Positions 46,501 to 55,314 of a DNA stretch of 64,000 nucleotides are shown piece after piece. Within the stretch, counting starts at the first letter, position 1. Each line of letters starts with the position of its first letter. The stretch covers positions 49,327,899-49,391,898 of the forward strand of contig CP136067.1 of the NCBI GenBank assembly GCA_032622095.1. The letters are read 5' to 3'. The DNA is from Siphonodentalium dalli (lineage: Eukaryota > Mollusca > Scaphopoda > Gadilida > Siphonodentaliidae). Below the pieces are notes generated by a model. The model made no database searches. It was not told the origin of the DNA and was given only the letters and a program-made list of their open reading frames with translations. Both the position numbers and the translations under genes were made by a program.

Positions 46501-47310
46501 TCAAAGTATCTAAGTTGTCCCAGTAGTTTTGATCACTCTCGCGTTTGGACCTATAGGAAACAATCAGAAGGAATTTGGTGAGTTTTGATGTAATTTCAAA
46601 GCAGAGTACTGATGTGTCAAATTCAAATTCGGGTCGCCGGCTAAATATAATATGATTTGCAAACATTACACATATCCCTCCACCATGAGAGTCGCGATCG
46701 CTCCGCACAGGTTCGGAGAAGTCAAATAGTTTCAGTTTGTTAGAGCTATAAGATGCATCAAGATGAGTCTCGGAAAAACATAAAATATCGTAGTCGGAAA
46801 TCAAGTGAGCAATGCTTTCTAATTTGTTTCTAATACTTCTAATATTGTAGTGTAATATATTGAGTGTAGCTTTAGTATCATCTTGTGGGCCGGGGTGAAC
46901 CTCAATATCGCCACCAATTACAAGGAGCAGAGCCATGAAATATATAATAGTGTTGATTTTCATTCCCCAAAAAGCGCATTCGTGCCCACGTTTTATAATT
47001 AGTTTTATATTCAGTAATCTTTTATTTAGATCGAAGATACCAATTGCAGCTCTATGTTGAATCGAAGAGTTAGGCATGAGATTTTAATCTGGATTTCCAA
47101 TTGTATATTGAGCTGCATGTTGGTATCCACATCGTGAAAATCGATTTGACTGGTAGTGAACAAGGGTCTGGTAACACATTTCTTAACAACGGGTGACTGT
47201 GGAGGTTGAGATGGTATGAATGAAACCTGTTATATGTACGTAACATGAAAAAAGCAGAGTGCAACATAATACATACATATACATATACAGAAATACATAA
47301 TGTCATGATT
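43600..47310 (-). mobile_element. CR1/L2-group LINE with a single large ORF, nested in E1
   Basis: The element runs from about 47310 down to about 43600, around one ORF (47077-43712). The 3' side ends in repeated short words (AACATTAAAAGATAACATTAAA) rather than a long poly(A), as in CR1/L2-type LINEs. Exact edges and a target duplication were not found. Being uninterrupted, it is the most intact coding element in the window. Confidence 0.75.
43712..47077 (-). CDS. LINE polyprotein: hydrophobic leader, 2A-like motif, endonuclease, reverse transcriptase, zinc knuckle
   Basis: 1121 residues from ATG (MPNSSIQHRA) to stop, no lesion. Residues 39-55 (MKINTIIYFMALLLVIG) are hydrophobic, signal-peptide-like. 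They are followed by GDIEVHPGP (residues 56-64; codons 46886-46909), a variant of the 2A consensus D(V/I)ExNPGP with His in place of Asn. Then the endonuclease (about 72-285: NIRSIRNKL, SETHLD, GDFNSN, GVSDHLAVY), and the reverse transcriptase (about 480-780: KNYRPISLLPCLAKIFE, SGFLPGRSTSYQ, FCDISKAFERVWH, GVPQGSILGPFLFLVYIND, MFADD at about 729-733). Near residue 1044 lies a CDCGNE-H-C zinc knuckle. Catalytic Asp residues are all present. The motif-A neighbour reads AFE instead of the common AFD. Possible start codons are residue 1 or Met39, directly ahead of the leader. Confidence 0.9.
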   Translation of the reverse strand: MPNSSIQHRAAIGIFDLNKRLLNIKLIIKRGHECAFWGMKINTIIYFMALLLVIGGDIEVHPGPQDDTKATLNILHYNIRSIRNKLESIAHLISDYDILCFSETHLDASYSSNKLKLFDFSEPVRSDRDSHGGGICVMFANHIIFSRRPEFEFDTSVLCFEITSKLTKFLLIVSYRSKRESDQNYWDNLDTLINDVLDANHKLIITGDFNSNLLNPLSKLKGIIDYYGLRDVIEKPTRIAGTSQTLLDPLIVSDSLRVLDADTLNLGVSDHLAVYATISSDYSPATSFHRTIWNYKRADFEKANNILNSIDWEHILQPTAATNIDQAVRSFNDKFLEVMNDSIPKSTVVIRPKDKLWFTSEIRREIRKRDRLRSKAIKNNTLYHWERYKKTRNRVNNMKKYAKANFDEKIEEKVRESPTPRDFWHLMNYLFNKKKTATIPPIYNQPVRNSTHADTYAFDDFEKANILNESFISNATLAREDSNPPLFKLRCSNTITEIEVSRENIIRSIKTLKLNKAHGHDGISARMLINTAETIASPLRILFKLSLKQSKFPTDWKIANVTPIFKKDDPSDSKNYRPISLLPCLAKIFENLVLNDLNTFFFDNKLLYHHQSGFLPGRSTSYQLIDLYHNLCQTLDKGLYTCSVFCDISKAFERVWHRGLVYKLSHYGIRGRLLAWLEDYLHNRKQRVLVNDTYSDLKRIPAGVPQGSILGPFLFLVYINDLPDVTQSDTRMFADDTCLSASHYDMDILTSDLNNDLNNIDEWAQKWLVSFNPQKTVALSYSLVSGNPHLNLKFQGNDVSFVDSHTHLGLELQNNLKWNKYLDNVAKKVSARLSQLRKLKYKLDRKTLECIYLTYILPLMDYVDIVWDCAPQQQTERLDRLHKDAARIVSGLTRSAPIKDLMLEVGWPTLQIRREFHKLQTLYKIINADAPSYLTILLPPRAGEVSGYSFRRPGDFYAYYCETEHFRKSFMPKMCLTWNKLPDIVTKAESLHEFKIFLKIIYDIPKPPNYYYTGSRKNNIIHTKLRNKCSDLNHDKFENHIALSPFCDCGNEIEDAHHYFFLCPLYQAQRVLFFNRLRTKGITVYNTTGFLKGLTNISNNKNKLIFAEVQKYIVATNRFTN

Positions 47311-48473
47311 ATGGTGGGGTGGTTTCATACATACATGGGGTTGCGATATATGCTCCCTGCGGTCCTCAATCTGATATAACTTTTTGTTTTTGAATCGACC
47401 TTATAGTTTATTTAATTTTGATTCCAGTACTTATATATAGGGCCTTGGTGTTTCGGTAGTTTCGTGACTTTTTACTGTGAAGGTCTGCGTTATCATGACA
47501 TTAATGGCATTAATTTAGCGTCGTTAATGGTGCGTCGGGTACGCAGCCCCTTGTCCATGTTTTTGGATATATAAATTTTAGTAACAATTGAATCCTTAAG
47601 GTCAGAAAGGTCAAAGTGGTAAGAAATACTCCCACGCAAACCATGGCACACAACGCACAAAATTGAGCTCGACTCTGTTTTTAGGATAAATTTTTGATGA
47701 CGTGGTCTACCGTAGTTTGTAGTATTTTTACAGCAAGGTGTGATCACGTGGTTTCGTAACGCAGCCATTGCGTGTTTTGGTAAGGTTTGCCTCGTGGATT
47801 TTGATCGTGTTGTGTAATTAAGACTCTTCGCCTTCGCGCCTGGCAAGCTATTATTTATGCATTTTTGCGAGCAAACTTTTCTGCGGCAGGTCGGTGAATT
47901 TCAGTGGTATATTCTAAGTTATATTACTAGTATTAGGTTTTTATTTATCCGTTTTATTCCATTGTTTATTCTGGAATTTTTAGTTTTCCATCAGGATCAG
48001 GCATTTTGTCTGAGAATCACAGTTTCTTGTCAAAAGTACCGAAAAAACAAGGCCCCAAACGAATTTACAAGTTGATTTAACTAATCACTCTTAGTGATAG
48101 CATTTAGAAATTCAATTTCATGTACAAATTGAATATGCACTGCATATTCAAAATGAAATTATCATAATTCATATTATTCATAATCATTTACATTAAATTA
48201 CAACTTGACTGGTCAGTGCAGATGCAATTTATTAGTTTACCGAATGTAGAATATGTTGGTTAATTCAGTGTCAGACTCATGTCAGTGGAGCAAACCACGG
48301 TATTCAGGTATTAATATCATTATTTGGGTGCATTGATGATGACATGATAGCGATATATCATTATATGGCATTTTCAGGGGGGGGTGGCATCACATCCTTG
48401 GCATCGAACATTTTGTCCGGTTCATTGATCTTAATGTGATTTGGTGCTTTCGTTATTACCGGTAGACGGCGTG

Positions 48474-48682
48474 AGCTTTCCGATGAATGGCAACAAGCCA
48501 CACGTGACCACCGACCGGATCCCGAAAAACCACCCACAATTCTGCCGCGGCCAAGTGGTCAATCTCTTTGGGCATTACTATAGCAATGCCCAAAGCAATC
48601 GACCACCCAGCCACAGCAGAACCACGGGAAACTCTTCAGGACTCAGTCGGAAATGCGGCCCGTTGCCATTCATTGGAAAGCT
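48474..48682. repeat. ~210-bp foldback (imperfect hairpin)
   Basis: The outer arms AGCTTTCCGATGAATGGCAAC (first 20 at 48474) and GTTGCCATTCATTGGAAAGC are inverse of each other. The centre is a perfect stem TTTGGGCATT (48567-48576)/AATGCCCAAA (48585-48594) around an 8-base loop. Intermediate parts pair imperfectly. It could be a small foldback element or a structured RNA source. An apparent 113-residue ORF over it is a by-product of the arms. Confidence 0.75.
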
Positions 48683-51452
48683 AAGAACCGTGATCACTAG
48701 TAATAGTGATTTCACTCTTTCCCTAAACAATGTCTCGATGCCAGATAAATTAATAATAGTGATTCATAGGAATTTGCTCTAAAAGTAATAATCGTACAGA
48801 AATTATTTTTGGCACCTTGAGGAATGTAATTTTCTCAGAATTTTGTTTGTTTCCTCTCTACTAAACTCAATTAACTAGTACAGACAAAAGATTTTTGGGT
48901 ATTTTAATTTACCCTATTTTATGTAATATTCATTCGGTGCTTAATATTATTGGTAAAGTATATTATAACTCTTCCCGAAAACACTCCGAGCAATATCCAC
49001 CAGGACTACTGTTCTTTGTAAATATTATTAGGGTACAGAGATTTTTATTTTTAGATATGTGTATAGGAAATGTTGATGTTTTGCTGCGGAATTTCAGATT
49101 TGTATACTTAAATATATTTCACACATGTAGTTATTATGGTACTAGTGTGATTGTCATGCAAAAGCTTTTGTTCTAAATATAGTAACAATTTATGTCCCTT
49201 ATTTTTTTATTGTTTTTTAATTCATGTTACCCATGGTCACTTAAACTCAACATTGTTATAGTAAAGTGAGTCATGGTAGCTTATATGCTCATTGATGTAC
49301 AGTGCTCGGGAAGAGGTACAACTTTTAAAATTTACTAATTCTTGAATTCCAGTTTAGGATGGTAGGGTTTTTTTTTTTATATATTTTTTTTTTTTTTTAA
49401 ATTTCTTTTTTATATTCCTCGTTGAAAGATTATTTTTTTAAATAGTAAGTTTGGGATGGGGACATTTTTATGCTTACATGTATTTTGGTAAATAATGAGA
49501 ATACATGTATGCGTAAAAAATATAAACCATAGTATGTTAGGCATCTTATTATATAAATAGTGAGGAACGATATGAATCAACCGTTACTCCCTTGGTTTAG
49601 AATTTCAGTAATTTCATTTGTGCGTATATTGCTACATAAACACATTCCCAATTTTCAATTGGGAAGTTTGGTACGGGGAATTTTTTTGTTTCCATAATGT
49701 CATAAATCAAAGAAAATAAATGTGTATATTCTGCTGCAAATACCTTTGCCATATATAATCGATTGGTTTGTAGATAGCCTACTGGTTTTGGGGTATATTA
49801 CTAAAAAATATTATGAGATACTATAGTAGTATTGCCTGTATTGGTCATCTTGTGATGAGTGAAAAGAATGGTATTATATCTAAGTTTATATCTTCTATGA
49901 ACCAGGATGTTTTTCCCACAGACTATTGGGGAAATGAGGCAGGGGGCTGACAGGCTGATCTTGTCGTGATGAGAAGAAACCAGGGGTAGGCTATCCCCTA
50001 GAATTTCCTTCCTGAAAAGTTGGATGGAAGGAGCAGAAGAGGATGCATAGCCCTGGAGATACAGCCTGTCAGCCCTGCTTATAAATGTTTCTTATTTGAT
50101 TTGTCTGAATAAGTGGTATAGTTATTGAATTTTCGAGTCGCAACTTAGTTTACTACTGAGGCCAAAGGTAATATATATATGACTTTTTAAAGATGATGTC
50201 TTAACATGATCTTATACCCTTTGTGTATGGATATATGTATAGGTAGTGGGGGTGGGGTGGGACTGTATAGCAATCCAGTCTGGGTTTGATGGAATTTTGC
50301 CCATACGGGGGGGGGGGGTAGGCCTTCCCCTATGGCTCATCTCTTCCCGAAAGGTTGATATGGAAGAGACAATAAAAGGAAGCATAGCCCTGTGTGGTAC
50401 TGTCAAACACCCTTGTCCTAGATAAATGCGTTTGAGTTGATTTCCTACATAAAAACTATTCATAATTGTTTGTGTTAGATTAGCATCCAACACTAACACT
50501 TTTGGCTGCTGGTACAAAGATATTTAATTTTTCCTTTCTAATATGCTCTTCTGCTTTCAAAAGTATATGGTGCAAAAGATAAACTAACTGTACTGACATT
50601 CCATGTAGGCCCGATAATTTTGGTAAGGTATATGCAGATAATACACACACATATAATTATACATTGTCACATTATCGTCCAACCCTCTCTAAGCCAAATG
50701 CTCATTGATGAGTAGATATCCATACGTTCTCCAGATTTCAAAAGTATAAGGTACAAAAGATAAATTAGCTGTATTGACATTTCTGCCTATAGTCTTTATT
50801 ATGACTTTCAATTTGGAGTGCTCATTTTTTAGTAGTTTCCGTAGGAAATATTCGGATAGTAATTTACACAAACAAGGTCATTGGCCGAACTTATCTTCGT
50901 CCATTTTCTGTACTTTTGTTATCTGTATTTTGTTATATTGTCTGTAGATAACCTCTAAAACAATAATAGACCATTAGGATATTTATATTTTGGGGAAATC
51001 CATTTGATATAGAGAGGGTTTGACGGTGCCTGTCGATATAGATTTATGCATTTTCTTATTTACTCATTTCTTCATATATTATAATATCTTTACATACACA
51101 TACATTATAATATTTACACGTTACAAGTAATAAATCGACCCTTACATGTTTGGGGCTGTCCGGGAGTTTGCATAACCCTGTGCCAATGCACAATCCCAGA
51201 CATGCAAGCATCCCGTGGGTAGTCTCGCATATATGTGAGAATACAACAGCCCAACGCCATATACCCCGAGCCGTGTCCCCCCACCACACATGCAGGACCC
51301 CTTTGGAGACCGGCATATATGAGGGGAAGGACCGGCACAGGACCATTAATGTTGGACCGGTGCAACTCCAGTAATGAAGGTCACTAACATTTAAGCAATG
51401 TATGGATATATAGGAAAATTATATATTTAAATTCATAGTTTAAATCTTGCAC

Positions 51453-51606
51453 AGAGCCTGGAATGGAGCCCTGCTATGTGGCGAGTCGTGCTCGCCTGCG
51501 GGCTATGTGTGTACCATGGGCGCATGGTTGTGAAAGGTTTGTATTTTTGGTGAGGTAAAATTTGCCCGTAACCTCCATAGCAGGGAATCTCACACCAGGC
51601 TCTGTT
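51453..51606. repeat. ~150-bp foldback
   Basis: The arms CAGAGCCTGG-(...)-CCCTGCTATG at the left and CATAGCAGGG-(...)-CCAGGCTCTG at the right are inverse repeats of about 28 bp with a few mismatches, separated by about 100 bp that includes GTCGTGCTCGCCTGCGGG. It is non-coding. Confidence 0.65.
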
Positions 51607-51928
51607 CTTAGAAGTTTTCAAAGTTTAGTGATCTTCAGTCTAGACAATGGTTGCAAGTTTAGTGTTTCCGTGCTGATACTTTAGTAATTTATCCCGTTGA
51701 ACATAATAGAAATTGAATTTGTTCAACTTATTTTGCGGACATCGATAGACAGCAGCTATACTGGTGGGAGGGTGAAAGTTAAAGGTTCAAATAAAAGTAG
51801 GTAAAAATGGCCTCTTTTGCCAAAATTTGTGTGAAGTAAATGAGGCTTCTTGATTTGGCGCAACAAAAGGGTAGGTAGGTAGGTATGGTATTAATCAAAA
51901 AACAAAAACAAACATTTACATATTCTTA

Positions 51929-52265
51929 AAGGCACTCATAGCATCTGCATTTCAGTCTTCACAGTGAATTTATTTTTGAGACTTAATGATAATTAGGAAT
52001 ATAAATATGGACGGTTTGTGACAGTGGTTACTAATAATTTAAGGCGCTCGTAGCATTTACTCTTTATTCCTCTCAAGGTAAAAATATTTTGAAGACTCGG
52101 TGGTAAATAAGAATAGAAAATATCAACGGTTTGTAGCAGTGATTTCCTGTCACTGAAGGCACTCGTAGTGTTTTCACTTTAATTGGTCGATACAGGGGAT
52201 ATATTTTGGAGACTATTAATTTAGAGAATACACGATACGGATTGTTTGTAACCGTCTTTCGTGTA
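51929..52265 (+). repeat. Three-unit tandem repeat, period 111-116 bp
   Basis: Units start at about 51929, 52040 and 52156 with AAGGC(A/G)CTC(A/G)TAG. Each ends with a variant of GGACGGTTTGTGACAGTGG. Units differ by many substitutions, so the array is old. Confidence 0.7.
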
Positions 52266-52599
52266 TATGTCTATTAGGCCGTGAACAACACAATTTATAG
52301 GCTCTATGGGGATAATAATCATTTACTTTGTTGTTGTTCATTTGACCTTTTTACTAGTATGATTTTTAATTTAATTGTAGATTTCATATCTATGCTGGTA
52401 AACAGTCAATGTTGGTTAGCAAATGTGTTTACCTTCAACATTTGGTCTGATAGAACTCAGTTTTATGCTATTTTCATGTTTTAGTTAGTCTTTAACAGTT
52501 ATATTTTTATTTTACTCTTCAGAATTTGATTTTTGCAGATGCTATGGGTGTCTTTTATAAGGTTCATCAAATAAGCCATCAGGTAATGTAATTATGCAA

Positions 52600-53885
52600 T
52601 ACGAGTATGGTTACGGGTAATGTGTATATGTATACATGGAATGACTGTACGGTCATGATTGAAGTGTATATGCATACATGGAGTAAGCTGGGTGGACATT
52701 ATCGAGCGTGTGGGTATATAGGGAGTGTCCTTGTGGTATATATTTATATATCTCGTGGATGTATTATCATTGGTGGGTGTATATGGATTAGTTGTATGAT
52801 CATGGATGGCGTGTATGATTATACAATGAGTTGCTGAATTGTCATGTGTGAGGTGTATATGCAAGTATGGAAGGTATGAGTGGTCGTGTGTACAGGTGTT
52901 TTGTGTATCTGGAAGGGCTGAATGGCCGTTGGTGAGGTGTATATGTATACCTGTAGTGACTCTATGGTCTAGGTGGGCTGCATATGTATATAGCGAGTGG
53001 TTATATGACTATGTGTATCGAATAGGTATACATGTAGTGACTACGGTCAATGGCGATATGAGTACATGTAGGTATACCAGGAGTGACTGTATGATCATAA
53101 ATGTAATGAATATCTATACAGGGAGTGACTAAATGGTCATGTGTCAGGTGTATGAGTATACCTGGTGTTCCTGCTTGGTGACTCGAGGCGGTATGGTCGT
53201 GTGTAGGTTATACAGGTATACACACGTGTTGCTATATGGTCATGGGCGAGGGGTATGTGTATATAGCGAGTGGCTATATGGCCATGGGTGAGGTGCATAT
53301 GCATACATGGAGTGACTTTTCTGAAATAGCTGGGGTGTATTAGTATATCTTGTGTCGCTATTCGGCTATGGTGCGACACATAGGGATATATGGAGTGACA
53401 TGGCCGATGGTGAGGTGAATATGTATTGACCATGATCATGTATGAATGCTTTGAATAGGTACACACGGGGTGACTATATGGACATATGTCAGGTGAAGGA
53501 GTATACCAGGTGGCATGGGTGAGGGTATGTGTATGAAGCGAGTGCCTATATGGCCATTGGTGAGGTACATATGTATACATGGAGTGACTCTATGGTCATT
53601 GTTGTGGTGTTGATGTATATATTGAATGCCTATTTGACCATCTGTGTGGATAATATGTATACAGGGGGTTACCGTATGGCCAATCGTGAGGTGAATGCAT
53701 GGGTATACACGGAGTGACTATATGGTTATGGGTCATGTTTAGGAGTGTACCCGGTGGGCCTACATTGTGACTCATGATTGTATGGTCATCCGTGGTAATG
53801 GGTCAGGTGTACGTATAAACATTGGCTCACTATATTGTTGTGTCTGTGGTGTTTATGTATATATGGAATGACTGTGTGATAATGG
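52600..53885 (+). repeat. Minisatellite of ~40-60-bp units, central array
   Basis: Roughly 25 degenerate units are built from ATACATGGAGTGACTGTATGG, TCATGGGTGAGGTG and TATATGTATA. Long apparent reading frames on both strands (for example 53137-53580) arise because the unit lacks stops in some frames. They are not genes. Confidence 0.8.
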
Positions 53886-54014
53886 GTGGCTAACGCTTTC
53901 CACATTTAACGTTTCCCCCATGTACATAAACACCATCAAGATGGAGAACTCTCTGACATGACCTCTCTATTGAATAACATATCCTTGAGTTATTGTGGAA
54001 AGCGATAGCCACCC
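53885..54014. repeat. Palindrome centre between oppositely oriented minisatellite arrays
   Basis: GGGTGGCTAACGCTTTCCAC (53885-53904) is inverse to GTGGAAAGCGATAGCCACCC (53995-54014), with one mismatch. The minisatellite is in plus orientation to the left and minus orientation to the right, so the whole region from about 53400 to 54490 could fold into a large hairpin. Confidence 0.75.
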
Positions 54015-54029
54015 GAGGTACACATGTAC

Positions 54030-54490
54030 AACCCACCCATTACCTCAGTCACTCCATATGTACATAAACACCACACAAATGACAATATAGTCACCCACTT
54101 TATACACGTACACCTGACCATACAGCCATACTTGGTTATACCCGTACATACCACAAATGACTATACAGCCACGATTCACCATGCATGAACACCAGGTGTA
54201 CTCCTACGCCTGGCACATGACCATATAGTCACTCTATGTATACATATGCACCACATTCACGACCATACATTCACTCAGTGCATACATATTCATCTCACTA
54301 TGGACCATACAGCCACTACATGTATACCTATTCGCCATACCCATGACCATAGGGTCAATCCAGTTATACATATACACCTCACCAATGGTGAGCCCTTCCA
54401 GATATACGAATACCCACACACACGGCCACTTATACCTTCCGTACTTGCATATACACCTCACACATGACAATTCAGCAACTCACTGTATAC
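54030..54490 (-). repeat. Minisatellite, right array (inverted)
   Basis: Same unit family as 42985-43340 and 52600-53885 but read on the minus strand (CACTCCATGTATAC, CCATGACCATA, CACCTCAC). It mirrors the left array of E1, as expected of very long, diverged inverted arms. Confidence 0.78.
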
Positions 54491-54510
54491 TGTATTCATA
54501 CACGCCGCTC

Positions 54511-55314
54511 CAATGATCAGTTAATATACAAAACTCAAAATAAAGTCATATTTCTCAACCAATTCCAAACAATATGAACTGATCTAGAAGATATTTGTGA
54601 AAAAACGTCATATTTTCAACTTCCGGCGGCCATTTTGGCGGCCATCTTGGAGGGTGAGTTTCAATTTTGCGCCAAAAAAGTGTCATTATGTCTTAGCTTC
54701 ACGAAAATACATACATTTGTATACATTTTACTAGATTTTCCCGCTATAATTTGCATAAAACTGACATAGAGTCTGATCTGAAAAATGGCGGCCAGGATGG
54801 ACGCCATCTTGTTTGAAGTCTACACGGCCACTTTTTTTTCTTATTAATATTGCTTAAAAGTTGAAGGACATTATAAGGAACAAAATGAGTGGGGTGAAGT
54901 TAAGTCCCATGGGGCGGGTGCAATGGTACCCCTATTGGCTCTCGGACGAAAACAGTAATGTCTTACCGTAGGTACCTGATTAATATGATGTTAATGCTTC
55001 AGAATTATTACTGTGATGATAATATCATGATACAACGCGGCTTTGAACGTTCCGCGAGGAGTATATAAGTTTGAGTATCTTCAAGGCCAGTTACGTGATT
55101 TCATATGACGTTGTACGGTGCCGTATCAACAACCCTCCAGCGAAGAAAACACGAAGATTTCAAAAGCCTTTTATTGAACCCCATGTTCATCCAATCGGGC
55201 GACAGGCAGTCTATTCGTGTTCGGCACCTTCGAATTATGGTAAAAAAGTTGGTTTGACACTTTTCCGCGGAAATGCTTCTAGAAATGTCTTTTCTGAGAA
55301 TTACGACTAGACTA
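54511..55314. repeat. Right terminal arm of transposon E1
   Basis: 54511-54622 is inverted with respect to 41952-42065. Paired YY1-like motifs follow (GGCGGCCATTTTGGCGGCCATC at about 54625, ATGGCGGCC-ATGGACGCCAT at about 54784). 54780-54960 is related, inverted, to 57640-57830. The last ~90 bp form the terminal inverted repeat with 34878-34965. No gene. Confidence 0.75.

Larger units (their letters stand above)
47311..52599. other. Central non-coding part of transposon E1, rich in foldbacks and tandem repeats
   Basis: No protein domain was recognised in any frame. Contents: a foldback at 48474-48682; two diverged copies of a ~160-bp GC-richer block (49930-50095 and 50255-50410, sharing GGTAGGC-TCCCCTA and AGCATAGCCCTG); two related copies of a block containing CAAAAGTATA-GGT-CAAAAGATAAA (about 50555 and 50738); a foldback at about 51453-51606; and a three-unit tandem repeat at 51929-52265. 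Long poly-T tracts lie around 49365-49440. Confidence 0.55.
34878..55314. mobile_element. Giant terminal-inverted-repeat transposon (E1), 20.4 kb, with two nested LINEs
   Basis: The left end TAGTCTGGTCG (34878) and the inverted right end TAGTCTAGTCG (55314 backwards) are inverted repeats. They are flanked by TTA at 34875-34877 and 55315-55317. Copy I of the duplication holds the uninterrupted site ...CGTTACTTACTATATTGG (10409-10424), with TTA once, so the insertion is directly visible. Similarity of the ends continues with indels for about 90 bp (GCATTT-GG-GGAAAAG, then TTTT-TA-CATA-ATTC) once the nested L1 is removed. Further inside, 41952-42065 is inverted at 54511-54622 (about 112 bp, high identity), and minisatellites of one family lie in opposite orientation. 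No transposase, integrase, helicase or polymerase is recognised. Without the L1 it is about 13.7 kb. A 3-bp TTA duplication fits PIF/Harbinger-like or other 3-bp-TSD superfamilies; this is not decided. Confidence 0.85.

Noticed and set aside
48441-48782. 113-codon plus-strand frame
   Set aside because: Spans the foldback; both arms contribute and no domain is visible.
53137-53580. 147-codon minus-strand frame and neighbouring frames at 43009-43555 and 52592-53132
   Set aside because: They lie wholly within the minisatellite; the repeated composition (HIHLTHD-like on one strand, MYTWSDCMV-like on the other) follows from the DNA unit.
34878-55314. Maverick/Polinton interpretation of the 20-kb insertion
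   Set aside because: Size would fit, but there is no protein-primed DNA polymerase, integrase, ATPase or capsid-like gene, and the target duplication is 3 bp rather than 6 bp.
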